Source: Utricularia gibba (lineage: Eukaryota; Streptophyta; Magnoliopsida; Lamiales; Lentibulariaceae). Taken from it: a stretch of 64,000 nucleotides of DNA. Position 1 is the first letter of the stretch. Each line of letters starts with the position of its first letter. The stretch covers positions 3,348,001 through 3,412,000 of the forward strand of contig CM007991.1 in NCBI GenBank assembly GCA_002189035.1, read 5' to 3'. Of this stretch, positions 13,147 to 26,103 are shown piece after piece. The translations under genes were made by a program, and so were the position numbers. The notes under the pieces are model-generated. The model was given only the letters and a program-made list of their open reading frames with translations, did not search any database and was not told the origin of the DNA.

Positions 13147-14542
13147 CGAGAGAGATCACAACGCAGGAGAACCCTGTGACGAGGCCGAATAATAAGGACC
13201 CTCTGCAATTGTGTCCTTAATGGGCCTTAGACCAATTACCGGCCCAATATTCAATCAAACACCCAAGCTTCATTAATAAATAGTACTTTTGTTAGGATAA
13301 TTTAATTAATTATATATTTAATTTTTTTATATTTAGATATGCATGCATTACGTCATCGAAATTGAAAATATATTTATTAAAAAATTTTATGAATATATAT
13401 TTAAAATATAATTATGTTTAGTAAATGTGCTCAAAATGAATAAAAAAATATAAAACTCAATTGATTAAAAAAATGTGAAATAATAGTTTTAATAGTATAT
13501 GGATAACAATCATTTTATAAATCGTGTATATATTAAAGAAATATCTATTAAATAAATATATTTCTTAAGATATGCATATTTATAAATGTACATAGGCGTA
13601 TAAAATATGATCAATAATTTAAATTATCGAATATTGCAATACATTATCATATAAAATTCATATGTTCAGGTATATTTATCTAAATATCAATAATTACAAT
13701 ATTTTATCACATCAAATGTAACAACTCATCTTATCCTATATGTTTTGGGTAATCAATTCTTACAAATTCATGTTCTCTTTTTTCGTAAGATCATCTTTAA
13801 TTATTTTCAGGAATACTGATGTGGTACTTCTAAAAATGGGATAAATGTTTACGAAAATGGATAAACTTGTTTACCAAGTTTTCTTTCAAAAATGATTTAA
13901 AATATAATTTTTAATATTTTATTTTAAATTTACGATTTTTGAAAATAGATACAAATCTAAATAAAACTTAATAATTCAATTTTTAAAAATATCATGTCAG
14001 TATTTTCGAATATTGTTAAAGATGCTCTAACTCATGTAGAATTCCATTCTTACTTGGGTTGGATCCAATTGGATTATTTCACTTCTATTGTAAAAAATCC
14101 AATGAACCTAAGCGATTAGAGAGATTCGAAAGCTACAGTGAAGCCGAAGCTTGGCCCTAGAATTCGCATCCCTAAGGAGAATCCAAGCGCAACGCGTGGT
14201 TGCCATTTTCCAGGTTCAGATGCTTGCATGGTGGTTGGAGGAATGTGAACCTACTAGGGGTCAGGGGTTAGGACCCTGGTTCCAGAATCTTGAATCGGCA
14301 GGGCTGAGTTGATAGCATAAATGGGTTGGTGGGTAGTAGTAGTAGAAGCCTGTAGCCGGTCAAAGCCCTCCAATCCTGAGTGCTGCCCAACTGTGAAAAA
14401 CAATTAACAACGCCTATTCCCCACGGGCGAATGCCCTTCTCTCGTTCTCCCCGCCTCTTCTTTCTCTCTATAAATCAATTACTCTGCTCACACGCTACTG
14501 CTACTTCCAACATTTTAAACCCTTCCTTCACTCTCAGTGGGG
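13147..14542. other. AT-rich divergent spacer between TMCO1 and the LEC1-type gene
   Basis: About 1.4 kb, strongly AT-rich from 13270 to 14030. It serves as 5' flank for both neighbours, which point away from each other. No coding frame is supported. Confidence 0.6.
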
Positions 14543-15733
14543 ATGGAGCTCGGTGGCAACAATGGAGTTGGAGGAAACTCCAGCAGCTTCCATGGCTTCC
14601 GCAGCCTCTCTGCACCTGGTATTTTCAGTCCACTTTAGGGTTTTTTCTTCTTTCTGTATTACTTTCTTCTCCCCTTAAACCCGGGTAGTGATCTCGCTAT
14701 TCAGTTTGGTCTTCAGAATTAGGGAATCGTAGTGTAAAATTGGTTGCCAATGCCTGAAGAGAAAGATTCCTCAATCTGGGGTTGAAGATGAACTGATTGC
14801 CATGTAAACGAACAAGTGTCATGCCATGCATGCCATTTTTGTCTTGACTCGTGGCCCAATTATTTATTTTTTTATAAAAAAAAGCCAGAAATTGCTTGTC
14901 TATCCCATTCTTTTGTCTTTGTTCATTACACACACGAGATTTGTGTTGGTTTTCAGTTTCAAATATGGGATTTTACAGAGTCGGCACTTGTGTTTTTTGT
15001 CTGATAATGGAAGTCTGAAAGGGGGTTTTGTCGAGATTTGATGCTATTTTTCTGGGTCACATTTGTTAATAAAATTGTAGAACACACTTCAGGAGGCATA
15101 TTGTTTTCTACTATGTCATGTTTATACCTGGATTTTTGTGTTTACTTTTAAAAAAACAAAATGGTGTAAATAGTGATGCACTCGCCGGAGATCGCTAGGG
15201 GCCTCCCGGCGCTGCCGTTGCTTCCCCAGAACAGCGAATGCATCGTCCGCGAGCAGGATCGCTTCATGCCGATCGCGAACGTGATCCGAATCATGCGCAA
15301 GATCCTTCCGCCGCACGCTAAAATCTCCGACGACGCCAAGGAGACCATCCAGGAGTGCGTCTCGGAGTACATCAGCTTCATCACTAGCGAAGCCAACGAC
15401 CGCTGCCAGCGCGAGCAACGCAAGACGATCACTGCGGAAGACGTGTTGTGGGCCATGAGCAAGCTCGGGTTCGACGACTACATCGAACCCCTTACTTTGT
15501 ATCTTCATCGCTACCGCGAGTTCGACGGCGGGGAGAGGGGTTCGGTGAAGAGGATGGTTGAGCATTCCGGCGGAATGGGGTTCCCCCTCTTCCACAATAC
15601 GCCGCCGTTTCACAGTGGCACGCATCATGGGTATTTTCCGACTCCTCCGGCGATGAATTTGTTCAAGGATGCAGGGCCGGGGATGGAGGGGCCGCCGGGG
15701 TTTATGGACCGGTTTCCGCCGCGGAAGGAGTAG
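14543..15733 (+). CDS. LEC1-type NF-Y subunit B (embryo regulator)
   Basis: Two exons: 14543–14618 ([19 protein letters not shown]…) and 15174–15733. A GT–AG intron of 555 bp joins them in phase, giving 211 residues. A shorter product from the ATG at 15176 would also hold the whole domain, so exon 1 is less certain. Residues about 48–140 are a histone-fold B domain: [20 protein letters not shown], then [19 protein letters not shown], then [20 protein letters not shown]. The Asp pair in SDDAKE, where ordinary NF-YB proteins have K, marks the LEC1/L1L class. These factors pair with NF-YC and NF-YA on CCAAT boxes and drive embryo and storage programmes. The C-terminal tail is Gly/Pro/His-rich. 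It lies tail-to-tail with the next gene, 187 bp apart. Confidence 0.85.
14825..14832. promoter_or_regulatory. RY element (CATGCATG) in the intron of the LEC1-type gene
   Basis: A perfect palindromic CATGCATG. This is the binding site of B3 factors of the ABI3/FUS3/LEC2 group, which act in the same embryo network as LEC1-type factors. It lies about 200 bp into intron 1. Function is inferred from the motif only. Confidence 0.45.
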
Positions 15734-15920
15734 TTGTGATGCCTAGTCTTCCATCTTTTGCAGGTGGGATTGTTGATCTTATGCTTCTTTTTTTAAGATA
15801 ACTGTCGTTCTCCTTTCTACTTTCCTATGGTTGTCTGGCCTCCCTGGACTAGGTGTTTTTTCTGTCAGAAATGTGATGGATAATCAATGAAAAAACCCAG
15901 TTATTCGAAGGTAACTCATC

Positions 15921-18900
15921 TCAGACAACGGAATAAAAACCAACAGAATTAAGAATATGCATTTGCAGGGAAGAGTAAAGCTCCATCTCATCTTTCTCCT
16001 CTAACCTTTGAACGGCCGAAACAACGTAACTAAACCGCGGCCCGTAGATGTATGAAGCAACTGCTGCTTTGTGCGTCAACATCTTCAAGTCGTCTGCAAT
16101 GAAGGAATTATAAGAACCTGATTCAGTGGTTGTATGAGCCACTGGTTTCCACGAATCAGCCTACGGTGCGAAGAACAAAACTAGCTGTGAGTTGTGAGTA
16201 CCTGATGATATATCCTTTTGAAGATTTTTGGGGTGGAAGTGGCGGTCAAGCCACCATCTGGCACGAACTTTCCATACGCGCCTAGATGCAGGAATTGTGA
16301 ATAGCTCGGGGATCTTATTGTAAGAATCAGTGGCATCGTAACAGGTAGAAACTCTGTCTACTTCACAGTCGGAAAGTTTCAAGAGGCATGAAGCTAGGCA
16401 TTGCCATGCGTTGGAGGCCCCAGGTGAGGCATCCAAGTGGAGTGCTATCATTTTCACCAAATTTGTTGTGTCATAAATTCCTGGCAGAAAGAAAACAAAA
16501 AGAACTGAATCTGTTACTCGGTGAAGGCTAGACTTTTGACTGCTTGCACACAGCTTGGACAGTGGAGCCTCAACGCGTCATATATAACAGAGAAACAAAC
16601 CTTGTTGATGCATGTTGATCAGTCGTTCCAAGGAGTAGCTACAACTAGGCTTCTTCATCAAAATGCTCTCATAGCACTCGCGAAGTTTGGAATGCTTACC
16701 ACCATCAAAATGCTCCAGGACATGCGCCTTGACTCTACACATTGGGGGCATGCAAGATGAACATCAGTGATCAGGAGCATACATATGATGCATTCCTGGG
16801 CATGGCACATTTTCGTAACTTGCCTAAATTATGGGAGGACTTCCCATCCAAATGGTCTAGCGAGACAATTAAAAGAGCGACATGACCATGTTAGAGAAAC
16901 TATGTGCCCTATTACCAATTTCAAGCAAGCAACTTAAAAGAGAACATCTATATAAACCACATCTCAACCCAAGGAATAACAAAATGGGGTACGACAATAC
17001 CTTAAGTGACATTCTGAGGCAGTGCTATTGCATACTTTTTCAACCTCATCAAGGGCCTCATCCACCTGATCTCCCAAAAGCAGCATCTGGCCAAGGAACC
17101 AGTTAAAAAACGTTTCAAGCAAAACCAACTTGAAGACTCCCAGCTCAGAACTCAAGTGAAATAATGTTTACAAGAAATACCTACATGGCATAAAGAAAAG
17201 GAGACTTCGGTAAAAATGACATTACAATGAAAAAAATGACAGTGGCTGTTTGAAGACAAACAGCCAAGGAAAATGTTCAAATAAATCCCCATTCTTATAT
17301 TCCACGAAAATCATGCATATCACGATAAAATTTTGACCATTAGACAAGACAGCAACATGTCTTCAAAAGGAAACAGTTTTTTTTTTTTTTTTGCTATATG
17401 GGTCTTAGTCCTTATAAAATACCTGTATGAGTGGAAGAAATGCATCAATTTTGTCTGGTTTCAACTCCACAGTTGCACAGAGGTGCTTCAAAGCACTTCT
17501 ATAGTAATCAGTGTTCAATTTCCCGCGCGCGTATCGTGCAGCTTCCAGATCTCCATCCGAGCTTGGTAATTCCACAGGTAATAGCCATAGAGGTAGCCCT
17601 AAATTTTAGGAAACAAATAGGTAGCCCCTAAAAAGAATGAAGAACAAAAGACTCCTACTTTGAACAACTGAAATAGGAAAATTAAGCCCTCATTCTGACC
17701 TTGGGTGCAGAAAATAGAAGCATGCGGAGGACGAACCTCATGATCTGAACTTTGACTATGCTTCTCATATGATTTCATATTAAATGGCTCCAAATTCATC
17801 TGAGTTGTTTCTTCTCTCAAATCACTATCTCTAAACATTTGCTCATTTTTTTCCTCGTTATCACTGTCTTCATATTTTTTATGAAAGGCGATGGATGTGC
17901 CAGAGTCATTCTTTGAGCGAAAACTAGCAGTTCCTTGATCAGAGACACTATTAGGTGCAAAAATAAAATCTGGAGGAGCTTCAGATAATGTATGAACAAA
18001 TGATGAACCCATTTCTCTCAGCTGTAGCTCATCAGGAATTCCAGAATACAGAAGCCGACAAAATACTAGGCTAACAACCCAGTTTGCATAAGGGTCGCTC
18101 TCAAAACCACGTTCCTGGATGAGCCTATCAATAGCAAATGTAGCATACAGAAGAAGATGAAGCATGAAAACTACTGAAGGATAATGGTAGCTTATTCTCC
18201 TGAAGGTGAAGTTGGCATACATTTTCCTGGGAACAATGAAACTAAATCAGAAAGAGCCTCACCCAAGAGCAGCTTCACGTGCACCCTTGATTTCTCCAAG
18301 TTGAAGGCAATGAATTATGGACTCTGATTGAACTAAACGCCTCCCCTGTCCAAGAATCAGATCTAATCATTGTACGGAAAAAGAAGAAAAATGAACTATA
18401 CACAACAGAGATGAGACATTCTCTTAATTCATATCCTTATTATAGTACAAACGTACTAAAACAACTCCATCTGTAAAAACCACAGAAGGCAAAAGCACAT
18501 ACGAGAACATATAAACTCTCCTGCTCTTATTATGCACTGATAATATTGGGATGGAAATCAAATAAACAAGTCAACAGAGGCATCGCTCGTTGTAGGTTAT
18601 CAATGATGCCTCCATTTCAATATTAAACCTTCGTATCAAAAGATGAAAGCTTTGTGCACCAAAGATCATAGATTTTCCAAATTTCTTGAAAGCTGGTACG
18701 ATTGGTATGGAAAAGAAGCTGGAATATGGCCTGCAAAAGCATAAGATGAAAGAAGTTTCCTTAAAAACTAGAACTCACAAAGAATAATAAAATATAACAA
18801 AACAGGCCAAATGTTAGGAAATGAAAAGCATCCGACTTGCATCTTCCAACATGAAATAGGTTCCACAAAAATCAGGCGAGATAAGGCAGAGCTACTTGCA

Positions 18901-19441
18901 TTCAAAGGTTTGGGATTCCATACGGATAGAGAGTTTAAACAATAGCTAATAGATCAACAAAATTTAAGGTCTCGCTATTTCCTAACGACCAGATTTTTTC
19001 TTATTTGATTCAAGAATTAGTGTTTCCACAGGACCTAAAAAAGCAAATATTCAACTTCATGATGCGAACGAACAAAGTAACCTTAAACTTGATTCGATTC
19101 AGTGAAGGGGAAGCATCTCTGACGGTGGCTTGTAGTAGAACACTCAAAACGGCACACGCCTCTTCCCACATGTGCCGTTCCATGTACTTTTGGAGCAGAC
19201 GCAACAATCTATGCCTGTTCTGAGACCGAAGACTTCCATCTCCTTGAGAAAAGCTGCCAATCCCCGTCTTCAAACAATAGCTAGGCTTCCGAATAGCTAA
19301 GGACGCAGCTTTCACTTTTCTTGCTTCCAAAGATGGCATCTTGATGCCTTTACGCTTCCTAGACACTTGAATTTGCATCGGAACTTCAAGACTAAGTCCT
19401 TCAGGATCCAATGATAGCTCCCGCACGGGAGAAGGATCCAT
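15921..19441 (-). CDS. Probable TAF1A-like RNA polymerase I transcription factor subunit
   Basis: Nine exons fit one open frame of about 621 residues: 19082–19441, 18629–18730, 18263–18345, 17700–18124, 17423–17598, 17001–17086, 16601–16734, 16202–16480, 15921–16141. The start at 19441 (MDPSPVREL) is favoured; an in-frame ATG at 19510 is an alternative. The N-terminal part is basic (SRKRKGIKMP), followed by RLLRLLQKYMERHMWEEA, then a helical, TPR-like body (GEIKGAREAALG; YRSALKHLCATVELKPDKI). The C-terminal block reads DDLKMLTHKAAVASYIYGP. From memory this arrangement resembles plant proteins annotated as TBP-associated factor RNA polymerase I subunit A. That would place it in the Pol I promoter selectivity complex in the nucleolus. 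I am more sure of the gene structure than of the name. The last intron (16142–16201) is only 60 bp. Confidence 0.6.
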
Positions 19442-20511
19442 TGCAACTACTGATTTTTGCTCCCTACCATTTTCAACAAACAGCGTGGTTACATAGATGG
19501 TCGCCGACACTTCTATTCATTTATCCATGGTAGTGCAGTTAAGGAACCAAAAATCGTATTTCATCAGTAGAAAAACACATATTGTCAGTAATACCAATTA
19601 AACACATTGCAACGAAGATAAACTCTAAGCTAAAGATTAACTGAGTTAACACTTAATAAACCAGCCCTGAGTTTAAGAGCCCGGATTTCTTTGTGGCATT
19701 TCATCGAACAGGTGGAGCACACAGACGCTAAGAACAATTACATTGTTAAAAACATTACCCCTGTTACCTGTCTCTGTTCTTGCCTTCTTCTTCTACGTCG
19801 CCCTAGGATCACCGTCAACGGCACAGATGACCAGAAACAACGAAATCCCGCCCTCGGTGACTCGCTGGTGAAGAAACTAGCCTAACGGCCGTTGAAGGAA
19901 CTAAAATGGAAAAGAGGGAATATTCCTCTTATGTGGCATTAATAAATAAATAAATAAAACCCCGCCCAAAAGTCCAAAGCATTCCTAAGAATCTATTTGG
20001 CATAAACCCTAAATATTCGCATGAGGTATGCCACGCTGGATGCCCTACCCAAATAGGGCGCGACTTGGGCTGTTTTATAGGGTTTATTATTATTATTATT
20101 ATTTATAAATTATTTATTATGAAATTTAAAATCATTAAATTTTAAATTTGATAAGAATTGATATTTTAAATTTGCTTATTTAATAAATAAATTACTAAAA
20201 CACAAACTCCAATCACTTTAATTTTAACTGCATGATAATAAATGATTTCTTAAATATTATTATCTATTTAATTTATTAGTTTTAATCACATGTAAATTTT
20301 AATCTAAATGTATTTAATATAAAGATTATGGAAATTTCAACCAGGAAAAATGGCTTAAAGTGGGATGTGAAGTGTGAAGGCGTTGACGATGCCGAAGCCG
20401 GTAGATTTTTATTTCAAGAAGGGAAATGTGGCCAGAGTTGGCTGCCAGTATTCATTTCCTCTCCACCCCACAAAATTTCAGTAACCCCAAAGTGCAATCA
20501 TCGACTGTAAA
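19442..20511. other. Divergent promoter region
   Basis: About 1.07 kb between two genes that point apart. 20070–20330 is very AT-rich (a TTA/ATT run at 20085–20105). An open frame at 19691–19885 has no recognisable features and probably lies in the 5' leader of the minus-strand gene. Confidence 0.55.
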
Positions 20512-21762
20512 ATGGATGGGGACTATAGCCGGAGTGCCCCCGGGAAATCAACCTCCGGCGGAGATCCTACTGTTGGATCCTTCTCTGTCAGTAACGGAGA
20601 CGCCGTTTGGGAGATTGAGGAGGAGGAGGGAACTGCAAATGAGGAACCTCAAACGAGAACAAGGTTTCAAGTGGGGGACTTCGATTTTCACGGCGGTGGC
20701 GGAGAAGACGCTGTTTACGTGGCGGTGGGGCGACAAAAGGAGAAAACAAGCATGGATGCTTTGGTGTGGACGCTCGACAATCTGATGACTCCTTCGACTC
20801 TAATTTTTCTCATTCACATCTTACCGGAGACCAAATTCATCCCCACACCCTGTAAGTTTTTCGATTCATTAAAATTGATCAACTTTGCATCGGAGAGATG
20901 AAATGCCGTGTGGATTCAGCTCTGCATGTTTTCGTCTCCTGAACTTTGTGGCATCTTTCGTTTAGTCAAAGCTTCAGTCTTTAGCTTCAGGGTATCCCAA
21001 TCGCACAACAGTTGTTGTGTGTGTGTTTAGTCAATGGTTTAATGGATGCGTAGACATCGAAGGTAGTTCTTGGATGATCAACTTTGGTTTGGTGAGCAGT
21101 GGGAAAGATTCACGTCAGCCAAGTGAACGATGAGCAGAAGGCCAATCACAAAACACAGCAAAGATCTGAAACAACTGAGTTTCTCCAGAAGTTCATCACC
21201 GTGTGTTCTGCAAGGCAGGTACTTGAACAAACCCCAAGTTCTGTTCTTGTGCCCTGAGCAACGGCAATGAGGTGCCGCTACACCGTTCATCATGATTGAG
21301 TCCAGGAAGAACTTGTTTGGGATGATAGGTTGAAGTTGAGACGGCGGCGTTGGAGTCCGATGACGAAGCAAAAGGAATATCCAACCTCATCAACATCCTC
21401 AAGATCAGAAAGCTGGTCATCGGAATCGGCCGAGATGATCTTCGGTAAGTTTCAAGTTCATGGGCACTTACTTAGCGTAGCTTGCTATTCTCAATCGCAA
21501 CTTAATTGGTTCGATTTTAAGTAGGAAGCTTGAGAGGAGGAAAGGAGGTAGTAATGGAGTTGCGGACGAGATTATGAAAAGTGCAGGGCAGTTTTGTGAA
21601 GTTAAGATCGTGTGTGAGGGAAGGGATGTCTCTGGATTGGCGTTGGAGCCTCCTCGTCCTCCCACTCCGCCACCGGAGGACTCAGGGGCGGGCCACGGTG
21701 CAGAGGCCAGCCCTGAAAAGGATAAGAAGAAACCAAAGTTGGGGTGTTTCTTTTTCCGATGA
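20512..21762 (+). CDS. Universal stress protein (USP)-domain protein (apparent one-base insertion)
   Basis: Four exons: 20512–20851, 21100–21219, 21329–21444, 21525–21762. The N-terminus is acidic and Gly-rich. The domain starts VYVAVGRQKEKTSMDALVWT and resembles the USP domain found in front of plant U-box kinases (PUB/RLCK-IX type). It continues PTPLGKIHVSQVNDEQ across splice 1, LQKFITVCSARQ–VEVETAALESDDEAK across splice 2, and ILKIRKLVIG. A C-terminal Pro-rich, then Lys-rich tail ends in LGCFFFR. No kinase or U-box follows, so this is a stand-alone USP-like protein of about 270 residues. Exon 2 has one base too many: four T at 21180–21183 where three keep the frame. As written the frame is lost there. 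Because exons 3 and 4 and all splice sites are intact, a consensus error or very recent mutation is more likely than an old pseudogene. Confidence 0.75.
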
Positions 21763-23901
21763 TGGCGCCCGGTACGATGAGATTGAAATACTAAATGCAA
21801 AATACGTTTTTATGGTGTATAGTTATACTCGAATAAGCTATTGCCATGTGAAAGCATCCCATCGGCCCCGTTCGCCCTGTTTCAAAATTTACCTCACTGC
21901 TTTCATGATTTACCGACGGACCGGTGGGAGGCTGCAACCGTCGCTGCCACCGGAAGGATTTTCTGCAATGGCCTCGTCTGCAACCTCCCTACCGACTACC
22001 TCGACTTCCTCTGCGACAGCCGACAGGGCTACAGCGAAACCAAGATCCAGAAAATCCCCACTACCCCACTCCATTGTCCGAAGATTTACGAAATCCTGAA
22101 CTTGAATTACCCTCTATCTCCATTCCACAGCTCCCCGTCCGATCCATCCCCGTGGCACAAAAACCGACGAAAGTGGGCAACCACTCAATCGTAGCAGACC
22201 CGCCTCCGGGGCATTCGGCAACGGCTGCCCCGAAGCATAGACCTTTCAGAACAGAGAAAAGCTTCTTCCTCTGACCATCGGAAAAAACCAGAAAATCGGT
22301 CAAGAGGCGCAAATCCCCTGAAGCCTGGTTTGGTCCGACGGCATCCATTGTTCAAGCCCAATAGTCGAGGCCCAGGCCTATCGACTTCATTTCAATAAAA
22401 TTCAAAAACAATTCAGTATTTTTAAATATGTGACGGTGAAGAAAGGATGAAACCCAATTTCTACCGCGCAGTAAAAATTCGAAATGATAAAAATCCCACG
22501 GTCGTTCTACAAAGTGAAAAAGCGAAAGTAACCAACCCAGTCAATTAAAGGAAGGAAAGCACACATATATTCTCTACTCCCCGTCCACGCCGCGACTTTA
22601 TTGCAGATCCAATTGGGGAACCGGACCAGCTGGACATTTTTAAATATTTTATTCCCATCATTTTTTCAATAATTAAAATGTTTATTACTTAGTTACATTG
22701 CTGTAATCCACACTATACTATCTTTTATTCAAATCTAATAATAATATCATCATGCGAAACTCTACTTACATGATATTGTATACTTAGTACCTCCAATCCT
22801 CAAAATTTTACCATATTTGGCAAGGAGTTTGAAATTTCCCAGCATACTTAATTTTGGGGTTATTATCAAGTATTATCCACTGTAAAAGGGCTTGTGTAAT
22901 ATTTATGTGATCATTCTATTAAATTTCATTTTTTTTCTTGGTATGTAATTGATGTAAGATTTAATTAAATTATTTACTACTTACATTTGATAGTACCATT
23001 AAAAATAAAAATATATATTTGATAATCAACAAAAAGATATAGTTGATATCAATAATTTAGTAATTTTCTATATAAGTTCAATTTATGAAAATTTTCATTT
23101 ATATATAAATTAATCTCAATCAGATATAATATTTAAAGGAATTAAAGTATTTTTCGCACTTCTATATTTTAATTTAAAAGCCCCATGGCCCCACACGGGC
23201 CCCTCTGGTTCTTCTTTTGCTTTATTGATGGATCCTTTTTCGATTTGGACAAAAGTACGAATTTAAATTTTTGTAGGGTCTCCTTTTTCTTTTTCTATAT
23301 AATATAAAATAGGAAATTTTTAAAAAGCACAATAATTTGAAATTAAAACCGTTGGAATCTTAGGCCTGGGACAAACCTATGCTCCAAAAATAATTTCACT
23401 TAAATATATATGGGGTCGATTTGAAAGATGTGGTAAGCAGTGGTGCGCAAATAAAAATAAACTAATATATGGACCCTCGATAAATAAATATTAAAATGTT
23501 TTATTTATGGTTTAAAAAAAAAGGAATTAAAAAGCTGATATGGTCATTGAGAGCAGAGGGAGCGCGGTAAAAACCTGAGGGGAAGGGAAGAGTGATGTGG
23601 TAAAGCTGTAAAAACGCCATGTTTTTCACATACCCAGTAAAGCGAAGCATGTATGGGGGCAGAGAGTGGGTGAGGGAGAGAGTGATTCCTTCCGTATTTA
23701 TGAAGTTGATTTGGCAGTACGCGACTTGAATAAGGAATCGCGTACAGACAGGAAGGCCGAGAGTGCCTCAGAAACCTCCCACCATCAATCTCAATCACGG
23801 AGAAACCTTGACTGAGCAAAAGCGTTGATCTTGGGGAGCAATGGGTTTATATGTTCTTCTTGATTTGGATTCGTTTTTTGTCTAGTTTAGATTCGGTGGA
23901 G
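21763..23901. other. Spacer between the USP and WAV3-type genes
   Basis: About 2.1 kb. 21840–22350 is GC-richer and has overlapping open frames on both strands of 95–170 codons, none with a domain I recognise. 22620–23540 is very AT-rich. 23560–23900 is the probable promoter and leader of the next gene, with a short upstream open frame starting at 23841. Confidence 0.5.
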
Positions 23902-25695
23902 ATGGGCGGTGGAGGAGGGTCGTGGAGGTGCAAAAGGGTAGCCAGAAAGCTGTTTTTGAGAACTTGTGCCTCCTTCTGCCGAGACCCTGCGGCTGGGGCC
24001 ATTGCCATTGCCGTAAGCTCCTTATGGATTTCTGCTTCTGGTTGTGTGAATTTTGTGTGATCTCAGATGCATTGTGGTTCTTTCACAGGAAAGTCGAAAG
24101 AGGGACGTTTCTTGCCCGAAGAATCCATTAGAGATTTCTGGGTCAGCCAATCCGACTATCAGTCCTGCTAATAAGGTATCCTTTCGTCAATTTTCTTACT
24201 TCGGGTGTATGGATACGGCCTGCATTTCTCGGATTTCGTATAATCTCTTGAATTGAAGCGAGTTGTGGCTTTTTGGGCTCTACTTTGTCTTTGTTGTGTG
24301 GGATGGATGAAGCTGAGATTGGCTTACTTTGTTCTTTGTGTGGTTTTTCTTCAGAGCTTGTGTACAATATGTCTGGATCCTCTGAACTACGGCTCCGGTG
24401 GGAGCCCCGGGCAGGCGATATTCACTGCGCAATGTTCGCATGCCTTCCATTTTGGCTGCATTTCATCCAATGTCCAGCACGGCAGCATAACTTGCCCCAT
24501 TTGTCGCGCCGAATGGACTCAGCTACCCCGCAATCTCCGCTTCCGTGGCTGCGCTCCTTCTGTTAAAGCTGATCCTGTTCTTCAGATCCTTGATGACTCC
24601 ATTGCCAATTCCCGGCTACACAGACGGTCATTCCTTCATTCAGCTCGCTATGATGATGATGATCCAATTGACTCTGATCAGATTAGTGCTCAGCCTCGTC
24701 TGCAATTCTCTCTCACCCCCGCTTGGAGTCACCATACCTGCTGCCTGAGTTTTGACTCCAGAGAGGGCTCAGGCCATTGTTCTGGCTCTTCTTCTAGAGC
24801 CGGATCGCCTCTTGCTGTAAAGGATTTTTGGGGCGAGGCATTTCATTGTTCTCCTAGCAACGTCGCTTATCTTCATGTCAAACTTGGTTATCGGCCCCCT
24901 GTCGATCTAGTTCTGGTCGCTTGTCCTGATGGACCACATCTCCGAATGATGAAGCAAGCAATGGCATTAGCTGTTTTCTCCCTTGAGCCAGGGGACCGTC
25001 TGGCCATTGTAACTCACTCTTCTTCTGCTGCCAGGATCTTCCCTCTCCGACGAATGACTCCACTGGGAAAGAAAACCGCGCTGCAAGTCATCGATCGCTT
25101 GTTCTATTGCGGACAAGCCGATCCATCTGAAGGGCTACAGAAAGGAGTGAAGATTCTCACCGATCGACTCCACATGAACTCCCAGTCCTGCATTCTGCAC
25201 CTGACAAACAGCTCAACCAGATCCTACCACCTTCCCGCCGTCGCAATGGTGGATGGTCAGATCAGCGTGCACCGGTTCCACCTCGCAGCATCCGGTTTCG
25301 GAGCTTCCATGGGACTCACTATGCATGAATTCGAGGAGTCTCTGAGGCAAATGCTGAGTGGCGCCATCCGAGACATTCAATTAAGGATCGAAGAAAGCTG
25401 TCGGATAATTCAAATTACAGAGCTGAGGGGTGGCGAGGAGCAGCAGATCCCGATTCACGGACACGAATCCTCCTGGCCTCTACATGTCTCGTACAGCTAC
25501 GTGGACCCTGCAGACGGCGGACGTATCAGGATGGGCAAAACCGAGGTGGGTTTCGAGGTCAAGGGCGAGGAGGGGATCGAGAATGCCGACGTTGCGACTG
25601 TGACCGGAAGGATGAGCTCCGGCGAGAACTGGGACTACTACGATCCCTTCATGGCCAGAAGATGGGCTAAGCATTTGCATGGACATCGACTGTAG
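23902..25695 (+). CDS. WAV3-family RING/VWA E3 ubiquitin ligase
   Basis: Three exons: 23902–24012, 24089–24175, 24355–25695, giving 512 residues. The N-terminus is basic and Ser/Gly-rich. A RING-H2 domain at residues 69–116 has all eight ligands: CTIC, then CSHAFHFGC, then CPIC. A VWA-like domain follows (about 215–400), with VDLVLVACPDGPH, EPGDRLAIVTHSSSAARIFPLRRMT and ADPSEGLQKGVKIL. The C-terminal part (VSYSYVDPADGG, YDPFMARRWAKHL) is also typical. WAV3 and its relatives (EDA40, WAVH) are ubiquitin ligases affecting root gravitropism and auxin response or gametophyte development. The metal-ion site that family members carry as DVSGSM is missing here (ACPDGPH in its place), so VWA metal binding is doubtful. 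Which of the WAV3 relatives is the orthologue cannot be decided by eye. Confidence 0.82.
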
Positions 25696-26103
25696 AATCT
25701 AGTGTTTGTGCCCAAATTTCACACATATTTGAGTTGCAGGGCACTGTTTTCTTGGTGGCTGGTTTGAAATGAAACAAACTCTTCATCCATTGAACTTGAA
25801 CAAATATGCTATCGGCATTGAAATCATGGAAAACGAGGAATGGAGTTGATACAAAATGATTATAATGAGACAATGGAAAGCGAGGAGTGGAGTTGTTTGC
25901 ACATATTTATGCATGGTAGCAGAGTTTGTTTATAGTTTTCAAGTGCATCAAAGATGAATAAAGAGCTGATTCCATTTCAAATCATTAGCAGACCACACAA
26001 CACACATTGCGGTCTTCTCTTATTGCAACAACTGAAGTACACAAATGCATCACGAGCAGGAGACGAAATAACTTAAAAACTCCCGCCAGTTCTTGCGTTC
26101 AGC
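25696..26103. other. 3' flanks of two convergent genes
   Basis: The left half is the 3' untranslated region of the WAV3-type gene. The right half is that of the first repeat-peptide gene, including a stretch also found next to the other two copies (CCACACAACACACATTG near 25993). Confidence 0.55.

Noticed and set aside
12575-13192. A 205-residue plus-strand frame opposite TMCO1
   Set aside because: Antisense to a well-conserved TMCO1 frame and without any recognisable domain.
21841-22348. Overlapping 95–170-codon frames on both strands after the USP gene
   Set aside because: Composition is Pro/Ser/Arg-rich in every frame and no domain or splice structure emerges. A real gene is possible but not supported.
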